This document shows positions 1 through 8,554 of a stretch of 64,000 bases of DNA, one piece after another. Source of the DNA: Paenibacillus agri (GTDB lineage: Bacteria > Bacillota > Bacilli > Paenibacillales > Paenibacillaceae); contig NZ_JABWCS010000221.1 of the NCBI RefSeq assembly GCF_013359945.1, forward strand, positions 248,001 to 312,000, written 5' to 3'. Under the pieces are notes generated by a model. It had not been told where the DNA came from and ran no database searches. It worked only from the letters and a program-made list of their open reading frames with translations. Position numbers and translations under genes: made by a program. How positions within the stretch are numbered: the first letter of the stretch is position 1; each line of letters begins with the position of its first letter.

Positions 1-1374
1 GGTAAGAACTTGGCTCTAAACATCGAGAGCAAAGGCTTTTCCGTATCGGTATTCAACCGTTCGCCTGAGAAGACTCATGAGCTTCTGAAAGAGGCAGAAG
101 GTAAGAATTTGACAGGTGCCTTCTCCGTTGAGGAGTTTGTAGCTTCCTTAGAAACGCCGCGCAAAATTTTGATCATGGTACAAGCTGGTAAAGCAACTGA
201 CGCGACAATTGAGTCCTTGCTGCCACATCTTGACCAAGGCGATATCATCATCGACGGAGGTAATGCTTACTTCCCTGATACTGTTCGTCGCAGCAAAGAT
301 TTGGAAGAAAAAGGTTTCCGCTTCATCGGCGCAGGGGTATCCGGTGGTGAAGAAGGCGCACTTAAAGGACCTTCCATTATGCCAGGCGGACAAGAGAGCG
401 CTTATAAGCTCGTAGAACCAATCTTGACAGCTATTTCCGCCAAAGTGGACGGAGAGGCTTGCTCTACATATATCGGACCGGACGGTGCTGGTCACTATGT
501 GAAAATGGTGCACAACGGTATCGAGTACGGCGACATGCAGCTGATCTGTGAAGCATACCAACTGCTTAAAGATGTACTTGGTCTGGATGCAAAAGAACTT
601 CACAGCATCTTCAAGGACTGGAACAGCGGCGAGCTGGACAGCTACCTGATCGAGATCACTACCGACATCTTCGCACAATATGACGCAGAAACCGGCAAGC
701 CAATGGTGGATGTTATTCTTGACTCCGCTGGCCAAAAGGGTACTGGTAAATGGACAAGCCAAAGCTCGCTGGATCTTGGCGTGCCATTGTCCATGATCAC
801 TGAATCGGTATTCTCCCGCTTCTTGTCTGCTATGAAGGATGAGCGTGTTGAAGCCAGCAAAGTGCTGAGCGGTCCTGAGACCACTCCATTCCAAGGCGAC
901 AAAGCAGAGTTCATCGAGAACGTGCGTAAAGCATTGTTCGCAAGTAAAATCGTATCTTACGCACAAGGTTTTGCTCAACTGCGCGTAGCTTCCGATGAAT
1001 ACGGTTGGGATCTGAAATACGGCGAGCTGGCTAAAATCTGGCGCGGCGGTTGCATCATCCGTTCCCGTTTCCTTCAGAACATCACCGATGCTTACCAAAA
1101 CAACGCGGATCTGAAGAACCTGTTGCTTGATCCGTTCTTCAAGGACATCATGAGCTCTTACCAGGATGCTTGGCGTAAAGTTATCGCATCTGCGGTTACT
1201 CTTGGCGTTCCAGTTCCTGGATTCTCCAGCGCGCTGGCTTACTATGACAGCTACCGCACAGAGCGTCTGCCTGCGAACCTGCTTCAAGCACAACGCGATT
1301 ACTTCGGCGCTCACACCTTCAAACGTGTGGACAAAGAAGGCGTGTTCCACCACAACTGGTTGTCTGCTGAGTAA
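1..1374 (+). CDS. gnd: 6-phosphogluconate dehydrogenase, decarboxylating (5' end outside window)
   Basis: Oxidises and decarboxylates 6-phosphogluconate to ribulose 5-phosphate, making NADPH in the oxidative pentose phosphate pathway. The reading frame is open at base 1, where GKNLALNIES continues the Rossmann segment, so roughly the first 15 residues lie outside the window. Seen: the family signature GVSGGEEGALKGPSIMPGG, the substrate/catalytic segment GHYVKMVHNGIEYGDMQ, and the all-helical C-terminal domain ending YFGAHTFKR. About 458 residues are visible, consistent with the usual 468-475. A strong terminator follows, so it is probably the end of its transcript. Identity is secure; whether it is the NADP or NAD type cannot be read here because the N-terminus is missing. 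Confidence 0.96.
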   Translation, partial: GKNLALNIESKGFSVSVFNRSPEKTHELLKEAEGKNLTGAFSVEEFVASLETPRKILIMVQAGKATDATIESLLPHLDQGDIIIDGGNAYFPDTVRRSKDLEEKGFRFIGAGVSGGEEGALKGPSIMPGGQESAYKLVEPILTAISAKVDGEACSTYIGPDGAGHYVKMVHNGIEYGDMQLICEAYQLLKDVLGLDAKELHSIFKDWNSGELDSYLIEITTDIFAQYDAETGKPMVDVILDSAGQKGTGKWTSQSSLDLGVPLSMITESVFSRFLSAMKDERVEASKVLSGPETTPFQGDKAEFIENVRKALFASKIVSYAQGFAQLRVASDEYGWDLKYGELAKIWRGGCIIRSRFLQNITDAYQNNADLKNLLLDPFFKDIMSSYQDAWRKVIASAVTLGVPVPGFSSALAYYDSYRTERLPANLLQAQRDYFGAHTFKRVDKEGVFHHNWLSAE

Positions 1375-1400
1375 GACAATTGGCATAGCCGTAACGGGCG

Positions 1401-1444
1401 GCCCGGAAGGCCCTGCAACAAGGGGAGCCTTCCGGGCTTTTTTT
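1401..1444 (+). terminator. Rho-independent terminator of gnd
   Basis: Perfect 11-bp stem (GCCCGGAAGGC, 1401-1411, with its complement at 1427-1437) followed by seven T residues at 1438-1444. Confidence 0.92.
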
Positions 1445-1563
1445 AAAACTATATATTTTATCCCACATAATATCCCGCTTGGCGACAGGCCAAGGAAAGC
1501 CGATTGTCTAATCTTTTAACCCTGTGTTATGATATGACAAATGTCGCGGCTTGGAGGAACGCA

Positions 1564-2070
1564 ATGACTTCAAATAACATTATTCTAGTAGGCATGATGG
1601 CCACAGGAAAGTCTACGGTTGGAGCTATTTTAGCAGAGGAACTGGGCTATGAACTGGTCGACCTCGACCATGTCATTGCCGAGAGCGAAGACCGGAGTAT
1701 CCCAGAGATATTCGCAGAAGAAGGCGAAGGCTACTTCAGAAGACTTGAATCAGAAACGCTGGAGCGTATGCTGCAAGGGGAGAAACGAGTGATTTCCACA
1801 GGCGGAGGCGCTGTACTGGCTGCAGGAAATGCGGAACTAATGCTGGCTAACGGCTTGGTAGTGGCACTTACTGCCGATGAGGAAGAGATTCTGGCGCGGG
1901 TCAGTGAAAATCTGGATCGTCCGCTGCTCGCCGGCAACGCGAAGGAACGGATCGCACGCATCATGGAAGAACGCCGGGATGCTTACCGTTTTGCGCATTG
2001 CACGGTCGATACAACGGGTCTAACTGCTGTAGAAGTGTCTCAGCATATTTTAATGCATCAACGCGGTTGA
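1564..2070 (+). CDS. aroK: Shikimate kinase
   Basis: Phosphorylates shikimate at the 3-hydroxyl with ATP, the step before EPSP synthase in chorismate biosynthesis. Seen: Walker A GMMATGKST near the N-terminus, the metal/shikimate segment VDLDHVIAE, the arginine-bearing YFRRLE, the GGGAV loop, and the lid arginine region LDRPLL. The length is 168 residues, typical for the family. An in-frame ATG exists 60 bases upstream, but GGAGG at 1553-1557 sits seven bases before the ATG at 1564, so that start is preferred. It lies between the gnd terminator and the reverse-strand rhodanese gene, with aroA 450 bp downstream, suggesting a loosely grouped aromatic locus rather than one operon. Confidence 0.93.
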   Translation: MTSNNIILVGMMATGKSTVGAILAEELGYELVDLDHVIAESEDRSIPEIFAEEGEGYFRRLESETLERMLQGEKRVISTGGGAVLAAGNAELMLANGLVVALTADEEEILARVSENLDRPLLAGNAKERIARIMEERRDAYRFAHCTVDTTGLTAVEVSQHILMHQRG

Positions 2071-2094
2071 GCTTTTAAGTGTATTGGTGAGACT

Positions 2095-2409
2095 TTAGTC
2101 TTCCGCGGTTTCATTCCAATCAATCATGCCACCGCTCAGGTTGGCAACGGAGTTATAACCGAACTGCTGCTGCAGATATTCGCAGACACGTTGACTGCGG
2201 GCGCCGGAACGGCAAATGAAAACGACTTCGGCATCGGCGGGAATTTCCTCTGTCCGCTGCGGAATCTCGCCCATCGGGATATGCTGTGCGCCGGAAATCA
2301 TGCCGAAGGCAACCTCATCATCTTCACGCACGTCGATAAGGACAAGCTCTTCGCCCGTGGCTAGACGCTGCCGCAATTCCTGTGCTGTAATTTGGGGTAT
2401 AGGATTCAT
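2095..2409 (-). CDS. Rhodanese-like domain protein
   Basis: Single-domain rhodanese of 104 residues. Rhodanese domains carry a persulfide on a catalytic cysteine and pass sulfur to acceptors such as cyanide or tRNA/cofactor enzymes. Seen: the CH2-type opening VLIDVREDDEVAFGMI, the active-site loop CRSGARS with its cysteine, and the closing GGMIDW motif. No signal peptide, so it is probably cytoplasmic. It is transcribed against aroK and aroA. An AAAGAGGTCAC ribosome site precedes the ATG. The physiological acceptor cannot be deduced from this neighbourhood. Confidence 0.9.
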   Translation of the reverse strand: MNPIPQITAQELRQRLATGEELVLIDVREDDEVAFGMISGAQHIPMGEIPQRTEEIPADAEVVFICRSGARSQRVCEYLQQQFGYNSVANLSGGMIDWNETAED

Positions 2410-2520
2410 GGATGTGACCTCTTTTCGTCAGAAGAATGGTTTAATGATAACACAAGCATGGAATACCGTGTCAAACGGAGCCATACATAACTTATTATAA
2501 AAAAAGGAGCGCTAATTACT

Positions 2521-3813
2521 ATGGACGTTATTGTCAGACCCACGCCAAACCTGCAAGGTGAAATCGGAGCCCTCTCTTCTAAAAACTACACGACCCGTTA
2601 CCTGCTGGTTGCTGCCCTTTCCGAAGGAATCAGCACGATCTATCATCCGGCTCACAGTGAGGACAGCGATGCCATCCGCCGCTGTATCGCCGATCTCGGC
2701 GCAGTGCTGACAGAAGACGACGAGAAGATTGTAGTGCAGGGCTTCGGTGCACGCCCGAGTAACGTTAAGGAACTGAATGTAGGCAATGCAGGAGCGGTGC
2801 TGCGTTTCCTGATGGCTGTCGCTGCGCTTAGCCCTGAAGTGACATTCGTGAACACGTATCCAGACTCGCTGGGCAAGCGCCCGCACGATGATCTCATTAC
2901 TGCTCTCGGCCAGATTGGCGTAGAAGTAGAGCATAACGAAGGCAAACTGCCAATCACCATCCGCGGGGGCAAGCCAAAAGGTGGAAAAATCACCGTTTCC
3001 GGTGCAGTCAGCTCCCAGTATCTTAGCGCACTGCTCTTCCTGACACCTTTGCTGGAAGAGGATAGCGAGATTATTGTGCTGGATGACCTGAAATCGAAGG
3101 TAGTTGTAGGTCAGACGCTGGAAGTTCTGGAACAGGCGGGAATCGTGGTGCATGCTGCGGACGACTACATGTCGTTCAAGGTACCAGGCGGTCAGAAATA
3201 TGCTGCCAAGACTTACACGGTGCAAGGAGACTACCCTGGTTCTGCTGCTGTTCTTGCTGCTGCCGCAGTTACGAAATCCGATGTGACGATTCAGCGTCTT
3301 GCGGAGAAGAGCAAGCAGGGAGAGAGAGCCATTGTCGATGTATTGCGGATGATGGAAGTTCCTCTTACCCATGAGAATGACGTTGTACATGTACAAGGTA
3401 ACGGCATCCTGAAAGCCGTGGAGTTCGACGGAGATGCGGCGACGGATGCTGTCCTGGCTATGGTGGCTGCTGCGGTATTTGCGGAGGGGACTTCACGTTT
3501 CTACAATGTGGAGAACCTGCGCTACAAGGAATGTGACCGGATCACTGACTATCTGGCAGAGCTGACTCGCGCTGGAGCGAAGGTTGAGGAACGCCGTGAC
3601 GAGATTATTGTACACGGACAGCCGGACGGGGTTGAAGGTGGAGTGACAATTAACGCTCACTACGATCACCGGGTAATCATGGCATTGACCGTTGTAGGTT
3701 TACGCGCACGCCAGCCGCTGCGTATCAAGGATGCACATCATGTGGCCAAGTCGTACCCGCAATATTTTGACCATCTGAAGGCGCTTGGCGCCGATGTGGA
3801 ATGGGTAAAATAA
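2521..3813 (+). CDS. aroA: 3-phosphoshikimate 1-carboxyvinyltransferase (EPSP synthase), divergent type
   Basis: Transfers the enolpyruvyl group of PEP to shikimate 3-phosphate, making EPSP for chorismate synthesis. Length (430 residues) and fold order fit. By family alignment the key residues are present: Lys in SSKNYTTR, Arg/Asp segment GKRPHDDL, VSSQYLSALLF, the catalytic Asp in AATDAVLAM, Glu and Arg in LRYKECDRI, DHRVIMAL, and Lys in AKSYPQYF. The PEP/glyphosate loop reads GNAGAVLRFL, differing from the usual GNAGTAMRPL at the positions equivalent to E. coli Thr97 and Pro101. AAGGAG precedes the ATG. It is followed 31 bp later by a CoA-binding protein gene. Enolpyruvyl transferase identity is firm; MurA was considered but the shikimate-type motifs argue against it. 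Confidence 0.92.
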   Translation: MDVIVRPTPNLQGEIGALSSKNYTTRYLLVAALSEGISTIYHPAHSEDSDAIRRCIADLGAVLTEDDEKIVVQGFGARPSNVKELNVGNAGAVLRFLMAVAALSPEVTFVNTYPDSLGKRPHDDLITALGQIGVEVEHNEGKLPITIRGGKPKGGKITVSGAVSSQYLSALLFLTPLLEEDSEIIVLDDLKSKVVVGQTLEVLEQAGIVVHAADDYMSFKVPGGQKYAAKTYTVQGDYPGSAAVLAAAAVTKSDVTIQRLAEKSKQGERAIVDVLRMMEVPLTHENDVVHVQGNGILKAVEFDGDAATDAVLAMVAAAVFAEGTSRFYNVENLRYKECDRITDYLAELTRAGAKVEERRDEIIVHGQPDGVEGGVTINAHYDHRVIMALTVVGLRARQPLRIKDAHHVAKSYPQYFDHLKALGADVEWVK

Positions 3814-3844
3814 CTATACCTTACTTAGAAAAGGGGATATGAAC

Positions 3845-4279
3845 ATGGGCTTTGAGAATCCTTCCCGGGAGCAGATCGGAGATATTCTGGCATCCGCCGG
3901 GAACATTGCAGTGGTAGGGCTGTCGGATAAAACTGACCGCACCTCCTATATGGTGGCAGGGGCGATGCAGAGCAGAGGATACCGGATTATCCCGGTAAAT
4001 CCTACGGTCGATGGAGAAATTCTTGGCGAGAAGTGTTACCACACGCTGGCGGAGATTCCTGAACCGGTAGATATCGTCAATGTCTTCCGTCGCAGCGAGT
4101 ATTGTGCAGAGGTCGCGCAGGAAGCGGCTGACATCGGCGCACGTGTGCTTTGGCTGCAGCAAGGCATCATCAACCAGGAAGCGGCCGATATCGCAGCAGC
4201 GAACGGTATGACGGCCATTATGGATCGTTGTATCAAGGTGGAGGAAGCTATCACGATGCACGGGCGCAGCCGCGCGTAA
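3845..4279 (+). CDS. CoA-binding domain protein (YccU-like)
   Basis: Small single-domain protein of 144 residues with the Rossmann-type CoA-binding fold also found in the N-terminal part of succinyl-CoA synthetase alpha. Seen: the nucleotide loop IAVVGLSDKTDRTSYMVA, the second strand YRIIPVNPTVDGEILGEKCY, VDIVNVFRRSE, and the VLWLQQGIIN motif. Two ATGs compete. The GGGG at 3833-3836 is only two bases before the first (3839) and eight before the second (3845), so the second is chosen. It probably shares a transcript with aroA and ends at the terminator downstream. The specific role is unknown. Confidence 0.88.
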   Translation: MGFENPSREQIGDILASAGNIAVVGLSDKTDRTSYMVAGAMQSRGYRIIPVNPTVDGEILGEKCYHTLAEIPEPVDIVNVFRRSEYCAEVAQEAADIGARVLWLQQGIINQEAADIAAANGMTAIMDRCIKVEEAITMHGRSRA

Positions 4280-4316
4280 GCACTGCATCAAGTTCAATGG
4301 AATCTGAGTAGGCCTG

Positions 4317-4362
4317 AAAACGTCCTTCTACCGCAAGCGAATTGTGGTGAAGGACGTTTTTT
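4317..4362 (+). terminator. Terminator after the aroA / CoA-binding unit
   Basis: Stem AACGTCCTTC (4319-4328) with GAAGGACGTT (4349-4358), extended inward by an imperfect ACCGCAA/TTGTGGT pairing, and a T run at 4357-4362. Confidence 0.88.
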
Positions 4363-4445
4363 GATAAATAAACGCTGCACAAACAGGTGGACATTCAGTA
4401 TAATAGATGTCTGTGAGCAATCAAGGAAATGCTAAATGTATTCTT

Positions 4446-4474
4446 TTGACAAAACCTGCCACAGCGCGTACCAT
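4446..4474 (+). promoter_or_regulatory. Candidate SigA promoter of the PTS operon
   Basis: Perfect -35 TTGACA (4446-4451), 17-bp spacer, and -10-like TACCAT (4469-4474), 30 bp before the EIICBA start. A second possible -10, TATAAT at 4399-4404 with a poor TGCACA at 4376-4381, lies upstream. I saw no clear antiterminator (RAT) hairpin overlapping a terminator. Confidence 0.55.
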
Positions 4475-4503
4475 TTATTATAGTAAGAAAGGAGAGGGTC
4501 ACC

Positions 4504-6390
4504 TTGAATTGGCTCGGATCACTGCAGCAATTGGGCAGAGCCATAATGCTTCCTACCATGGTGCTTCCGGCGGCAGCCATTCTGCTGAGTCTGGGCAGCC
4601 TGCCATGGTCTGCATGGGGACTTTCTTCAGTATCCGAAGTGGCTACATATGCTGGGCAAGGGGTATTCTACTTTATGCCCTATCTGTTCGCAGTAGGCGT
4701 GGCTTGGGGACTATCTAACCAGGCTGGACCAGCAGGGCTGGCCGCTCTTGCAGGCATGTTCACCTACGACCGGATTGTATCGGGGATGGGAGAAGGGCAT
4801 GTTCAGCCCGCAACACTTATCGGAATTCTGCTCGGGATTGTCGCCGGGGTAGCACATAACCGGTTCAAAAATATTAAGCTTCCAGAAGCGATTCAGTTTT
4901 TTGGCGGGTCGCGCTTTGTTTTGCTGTTCATGGGGTTGTTCTCGGCCCTGTTCGCTTGGGTGATGCTCGGTATTGCTCCGCTGCTCCAAAGCGGGCTGGA
5001 TCATCTATTTCAGGGAATTCTAAGGACCGGCGGCTATGGCGTATTCCTGTATGGGGTACTATATAGGGTGCTGACAGCCTTTGGGCTACATCATATCCTG
5101 AACAATGTGTTCTGGTTCCAGATGGGCACGTATACGACGCCTGACGGAAGTGCTGTTGTACAGGGCGATCTGCCGCGTTTCTTCGCAGGTGACCCTACAG
5201 CAGGAATTTTTATGGCGGGACTATTTCCGATCATGATGTTCGCGCTCCCGGCCATTGCATTTGCAATCATTCAAGAAGCTCGTGAGGACTTGAAGCCGAA
5301 GATTAAGAAGACTTTTTTGCGTGCCGCACTGGTGTGCTTTCTGACCGGGGTGTCGGAGCAGATCGAATTTGCTTTTCTGTTCGCTTCGCCGTATCTGTTC
5401 GCCGTACATACCGTAATGTCTGGTCTGGCAATGGTGCTGACTTATTCACTTGGTATTCATCACGGATTCTCATATTCTGCCGGGGCCATAGATTTCTTCC
5501 TTAACCTGCACCTGTCCCAACGGGCGTGGCTGTTGATCCCGATAGGAATCGGCTATGGCATTGTGTATTATAATTTGTTCCGCTGGGCGATCCGCCGCTT
5601 TCAGATCCCGACACCAGGACGCGAGGAAGGCTCGGAGCTTGGCGATTGGGCAGGTAATATACCCTATCAGGCTCCTCTCATTCTGGAGGCGCTTGGAGGC
5701 AAGGAGAACATTGTACAGGTGCAGGCCTGCATCACCCGGTTGCGTCTGACCGTCCATAATGACCGTTATGTGGATGCCGGGGCGCTCAAAGGCCTTGGAT
5801 CTGCCGGGATTATCAAGCTTGGTGGCGGCAACGTGCAGGTGGTATTCGGTACCTACTCAGAGCTGATCCGCGAGGAGATCAATAAGCTGCTGCTGCGCGA
5901 TCTGCCGCAGGTACTGTTCAGTGCCCCGATGCAGGGCCGGATGCTGCCAATCGAGGAAGTGCCGGATCATATTTTTGCGGCTAAACTGGTTGGCGACGGG
6001 GTGGCTTTTTTCCCGGAAAAGGGCGAGCTGGTCTCTCCGGTCTTCGGGAAGGTCATGCACGTATACCCAACCATGCATGCCGTGGGCATCTCGACACCGG
6101 AAGGGCTGGAGGTGCTTATGCACATCGGCATAGATACCTCGCAGCTAAAAGGTCCGTTCGAGGCGGTTGTGCAAGAGGGAGACAGCGTGGAGCCGGGTCA
6201 GCTGCTGGTCAAATTTGACCTCGGCTATTTGCGGGAGCATGCAGCTTCACTCGCCACACCGATGGTGATTACGAACCCTGACCGTGTTAAATCCTGGAGC
6301 TATGCTCCATTCAAAAATGTGAAAAAGGGGCAAACTTCTGTAATGTCCGTTGTATTACACGAAAGTAATGTTGGAGGGATTGAAGCATGA
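4504..6390 (+). CDS. PTS EIICBA permease, glucose / N-acetylglucosamine family (NagE-like)
   Basis: Imports and phosphorylates a hexose using phosphate relayed from PEP through enzyme I and HPr. Domains in order: membrane EIIC (about residues 1-370, many hydrophobic helices), EIIB (about 390-470, phospho-cysteine C409 in QACITRLRL), and EIIA (about 490-620, H525 in MHAVG and phospho-histidine H540 in VLMHIGID). The EIIC segments LHHILNNVFWFQMG and AGDPTAGIFMAGLFPIMMF look closer to GlcNAc (NagE/NagP) than to glucose (PtsG) permeases, so the sugar is an inference. The start is TTG, supported by AAAGGAGAGG 7-10 bases upstream. It overlaps ptsI by four bases (ATGA), indicating translational coupling. 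Confidence 0.92.
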   Translation: MNWLGSLQQLGRAIMLPTMVLPAAAILLSLGSLPWSAWGLSSVSEVATYAGQGVFYFMPYLFAVGVAWGLSNQAGPAGLAALAGMFTYDRIVSGMGEGHVQPATLIGILLGIVAGVAHNRFKNIKLPEAIQFFGGSRFVLLFMGLFSALFAWVMLGIAPLLQSGLDHLFQGILRTGGYGVFLYGVLYRVLTAFGLHHILNNVFWFQMGTYTTPDGSAVVQGDLPRFFAGDPTAGIFMAGLFPIMMFALPAIAFAIIQEAREDLKPKIKKTFLRAALVCFLTGVSEQIEFAFLFASPYLFAVHTVMSGLAMVLTYSLGIHHGFSYSAGAIDFFLNLHLSQRAWLLIPIGIGYGIVYYNLFRWAIRRFQIPTPGREEGSELGDWAGNIPYQAPLILEALGGKENIVQVQACITRLRLTVHNDRYVDAGALKGLGSAGIIKLGGGNVQVVFGTYSELIREEINKLLLRDLPQVLFSAPMQGRMLPIEEVPDHIFAAKLVGDGVAFFPEKGELVSPVFGKVMHVYPTMHAVGISTPEGLEVLMHIGIDTSQLKGPFEAVVQEGDSVEPGQLLVKFDLGYLREHAASLATPMVITNPDRVKSWSYAPFKNVKKGQTSVMSVVLHESNVGGIEA

Positions 6391-8150
6391 TACAAGGCAT
6401 AGGCGCCGCAGCAGGTGTTGCCATCGGGAAGGCTTTTGTCCTGCCCAATTGGGAATGGAGTCTGCCGGACACGCAGGTCAATCCGGTGGATCTCGCTAAA
6501 GAATTTGAGCGTTTATACGAAGGTATCCGCACCTCCAAGGATGAAATTGAGTTTATCAAGAGAGAGTTCAGGGAAGTCGTCGGACCGGAAGAATCCAGTA
6601 TCTTCGACGCTCACCTGGCCATCCTCGATGATCCGGTGTTCATGAGTGAGATCCGGGGGATTATTGAACGTCAGTACAAGGCAGCGGAAGTGGCGGTTAA
6701 GGAAGCCATTGACCATTTTGTAGCCATGTTCGACCTGCTTGACGATGAATATATGAAGGAGCGGGCGGTGGACATCAAGGATGTCGGCAATCGTCTTCTG
6801 AAGCATTTGCTAGGTGCACCTGAGGTTACCCTCCCGTCCGACACCCAGCCGTATATTCTCGTCGCTAAGGAGTTGTCTCCATCCCAGCTGGCTCATTTGA
6901 ATCCTACCTATGTCCTTGGTATTGTGACGATGATGGGCGGCAAGACGTCGCATTCCTCGATCATGGCCCGGGCCTTGGGGATTCCGCTAGTTGCGGGGCT
7001 CGAGAACAAACTTTCGAACCCGATTCAAACGGGAGACATGCTGGTCATTGACGGAGATAACGGATCGGTACAACTGCATCCAGACGAGGCTATGGTGATC
7101 GATTACACTTCTATCCGGGATAAACAGCATAAAAAGCGGGAGCAGCTGGAACTGCTGGCGACGGTGGAAGCCGTGACAAGAGACGGGGTGAACCTGAGTC
7201 TTGCAGGAAATATCAGCTCGGTGAAGGAACTGAATCTGGCGCTGAAATACGGCGCGGAGGGTGTTGGGTTATTCCGCACAGAATTCCTCTACATGGACCG
7301 CGATTCCTTCCCGAGTGAAGAAGAGCAGTTCGAGGTGTACAAACTGGTGGCGGAGAAGGTGGGCAATCATCCGGTGGTGATCCGCACCCTTGATATCGGG
7401 GGCGACAAGCATCTGGATTACTTCCAGCTGCCGGAGGAGCAGAATCCGTTCCTGGGGTACCGCGCGATCCGCATCAGTTTGGACCGGAAGGACATGTTCA
7501 AGACCCAGTTGACCGCGATTTTGCGAGCTAGCGTCTATGGGAAGGTCAAGATGATGTTCCCTATGATTTCTTCCCTGGAAGAGGTGCAGGCAGCCAAAGC
7601 TGTACTGGCCGAAGTCATGGAGGAGCTGGAACAGCGGGGGGTACCGTTTGACCGGAATATTCCAGTCGGGATTATGGTTGAAGTACCGGCGGCAGTCATG
7701 ATCGTGGATATCTTAGCCGAGGAAGTGGATTTCTTCAGTATCGGCACGAATGATCTGGTGCAGTATGTACTGGCCGTAGATCGTATGAACGAGCAAATCG
7801 CTCATATGTACCACCCCTACCATCCCGCAGTTCTCCGCTTAATCCGTATGACGGTAGAAGCGGCGAAGCATGCCGGGATTGAGGTTAGCGTATGCGGGGA
7901 GATGGCTGCGGACGAGCGTTCGCTGCCGCTGTGGCTGGAGCTTGGCATTAACAATCTCAGCATGTCCCCACAGGCGCTGCTGAAGGTGAAGCACCGCACG
8001 CTGAACACCGTTGCCGCTGAGGCCCGGGAAGTAGCGAAGGCTTGCTTCCGGATGCGTACAAGCTCGGAGACGGAAGCGAAGCTCAGCGCATATGCCAAGG
8101 TTAGCGGCATTGCATTAGGCAGTTCGGAAGCGAAGGAGAAGACCTCCTGA
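6387..8150 (+). CDS. ptsI: PTS enzyme I (phosphoenolpyruvate-protein phosphotransferase)
   Basis: First enzyme of the PTS: autophosphorylates from PEP and passes the phosphate to HPr. Length 587 residues. Seen: the N-terminal HPr-binding helical domain, phospho-histidine H189 in GGKTSHSSIMARALGIP, and PEP-binding motifs including GVGLFRTEFLYM, the DIGGDK segment and the FFSIGTNDLVQY segment. C503-type active-site loop VSVCGEMAAD is present. It begins inside the EIICBA stop codon. No ptsH (true HPr) gene is present in the window, unlike the common ptsHI arrangement, so HPr must come from elsewhere. Confidence 0.97.
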   Translation: MIQGIGAAAGVAIGKAFVLPNWEWSLPDTQVNPVDLAKEFERLYEGIRTSKDEIEFIKREFREVVGPEESSIFDAHLAILDDPVFMSEIRGIIERQYKAAEVAVKEAIDHFVAMFDLLDDEYMKERAVDIKDVGNRLLKHLLGAPEVTLPSDTQPYILVAKELSPSQLAHLNPTYVLGIVTMMGGKTSHSSIMARALGIPLVAGLENKLSNPIQTGDMLVIDGDNGSVQLHPDEAMVIDYTSIRDKQHKKREQLELLATVEAVTRDGVNLSLAGNISSVKELNLALKYGAEGVGLFRTEFLYMDRDSFPSEEEQFEVYKLVAEKVGNHPVVIRTLDIGGDKHLDYFQLPEEQNPFLGYRAIRISLDRKDMFKTQLTAILRASVYGKVKMMFPMISSLEEVQAAKAVLAEVMEELEQRGVPFDRNIPVGIMVEVPAAVMIVDILAEEVDFFSIGTNDLVQYVLAVDRMNEQIAHMYHPYHPAVLRLIRMTVEAAKHAGIEVSVCGEMAADERSLPLWLELGINNLSMSPQALLKVKHRTLNTVAAEAREVAKACFRMRTSSETEAKLSAYAKVSGIALGSSEAKEKTS

Positions 8151-8202
8151 GGCTTCCGAATATTCCTTGATGAGAAGCTCATTTGCTTAAAAATAATGCG
8201 AA

Positions 8203-8256
8203 AAAAAGAACATGGCGGTGTTCAGGAGAATTTCCTGAACCCGCCATGTTCTTTTT
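8203..8256 (+). terminator. Terminator of the PTS operon
   Basis: Long hairpin: AAAAAGAACATGGCGG pairs with CCGCCATGTTCTTTTT, with an inner TTCAGGA/TCCTGAA stem. The A-rich left arm and T-rich right arm could let it work in both directions. Confidence 0.88.
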
Positions 8257-8368
8257 GTGTTCGACAATTGAGCAAGGGATAGGCCAACCAAAACCAAAGC
8301 CAAAGCCACTCGGTCATCGGGGGTGTAGATCCGATAAAATAAAAGTGAATGTCATGCAGCGCTTAAAC

Positions 8369-8552
8369 AACTGGAAAAACTCCCGTTATTGATTCGAAAA
8401 CAGAAGTGTTTTCAAAAATAACTGGAAAAACTCCCGTTAATCTATAGGATTCCCCCTCGATTTTCCTATAAAGAGGAAGAATAACTGGAGAATTTCCCGT
8501 TAGTTCGAGCAAAATCCTTGAAAGAGGAGAATTAACGGTACATTTTCCTGTT
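8369..8552. repeat. Composite palindromic repeat, array 1 (four units)
   Basis: Four 20-bp imperfect palindromes start at 8369, 8420, 8483 and 8533. The first two are identical (AACTGGAAAAACTCCCGTTA); the others are AACTGGAGAATTTCCCGTTA and AACGGTACATTTTCCTGTTA. Start-to-start spacing is 51, 63 and 50 bp. Spacers share an AAAGAGGAGAAT-like motif just before a unit. The same four-unit architecture occurs inverted at 59630-59813. It fills most of the 680-bp gap between ptsI and the sigma factor gene, which has no convincing open reading frame. Confidence 0.85.
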
Positions 8553-8554
8553 AA

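Noticed and set aside
148..1386. 412-codon open frame on the reverse strand opposite gnd
   Set aside because: It is a codon-bias shadow of gnd; the predicted protein is low-quality, Cys/His rich and has no recognisable motif. Similar long antisense frames at 2512-3396, 13732-14424, 24643-25824, 51210-52400 and 58297-59166 were rejected for the same reason.
4407..4718. Separate small gene overlapping the start of EIICBA
   Set aside because: It reads through the promoter and the EIICBA ribosome site in another frame, with no credible protein features.
8369..8552. Possible CRISPR array (20-bp repeats with about 30-bp spacers)
   Set aside because: Only four units, repeats diverge from each other, spacing is uneven, spacers resemble those of array 2, and no cas genes are present.
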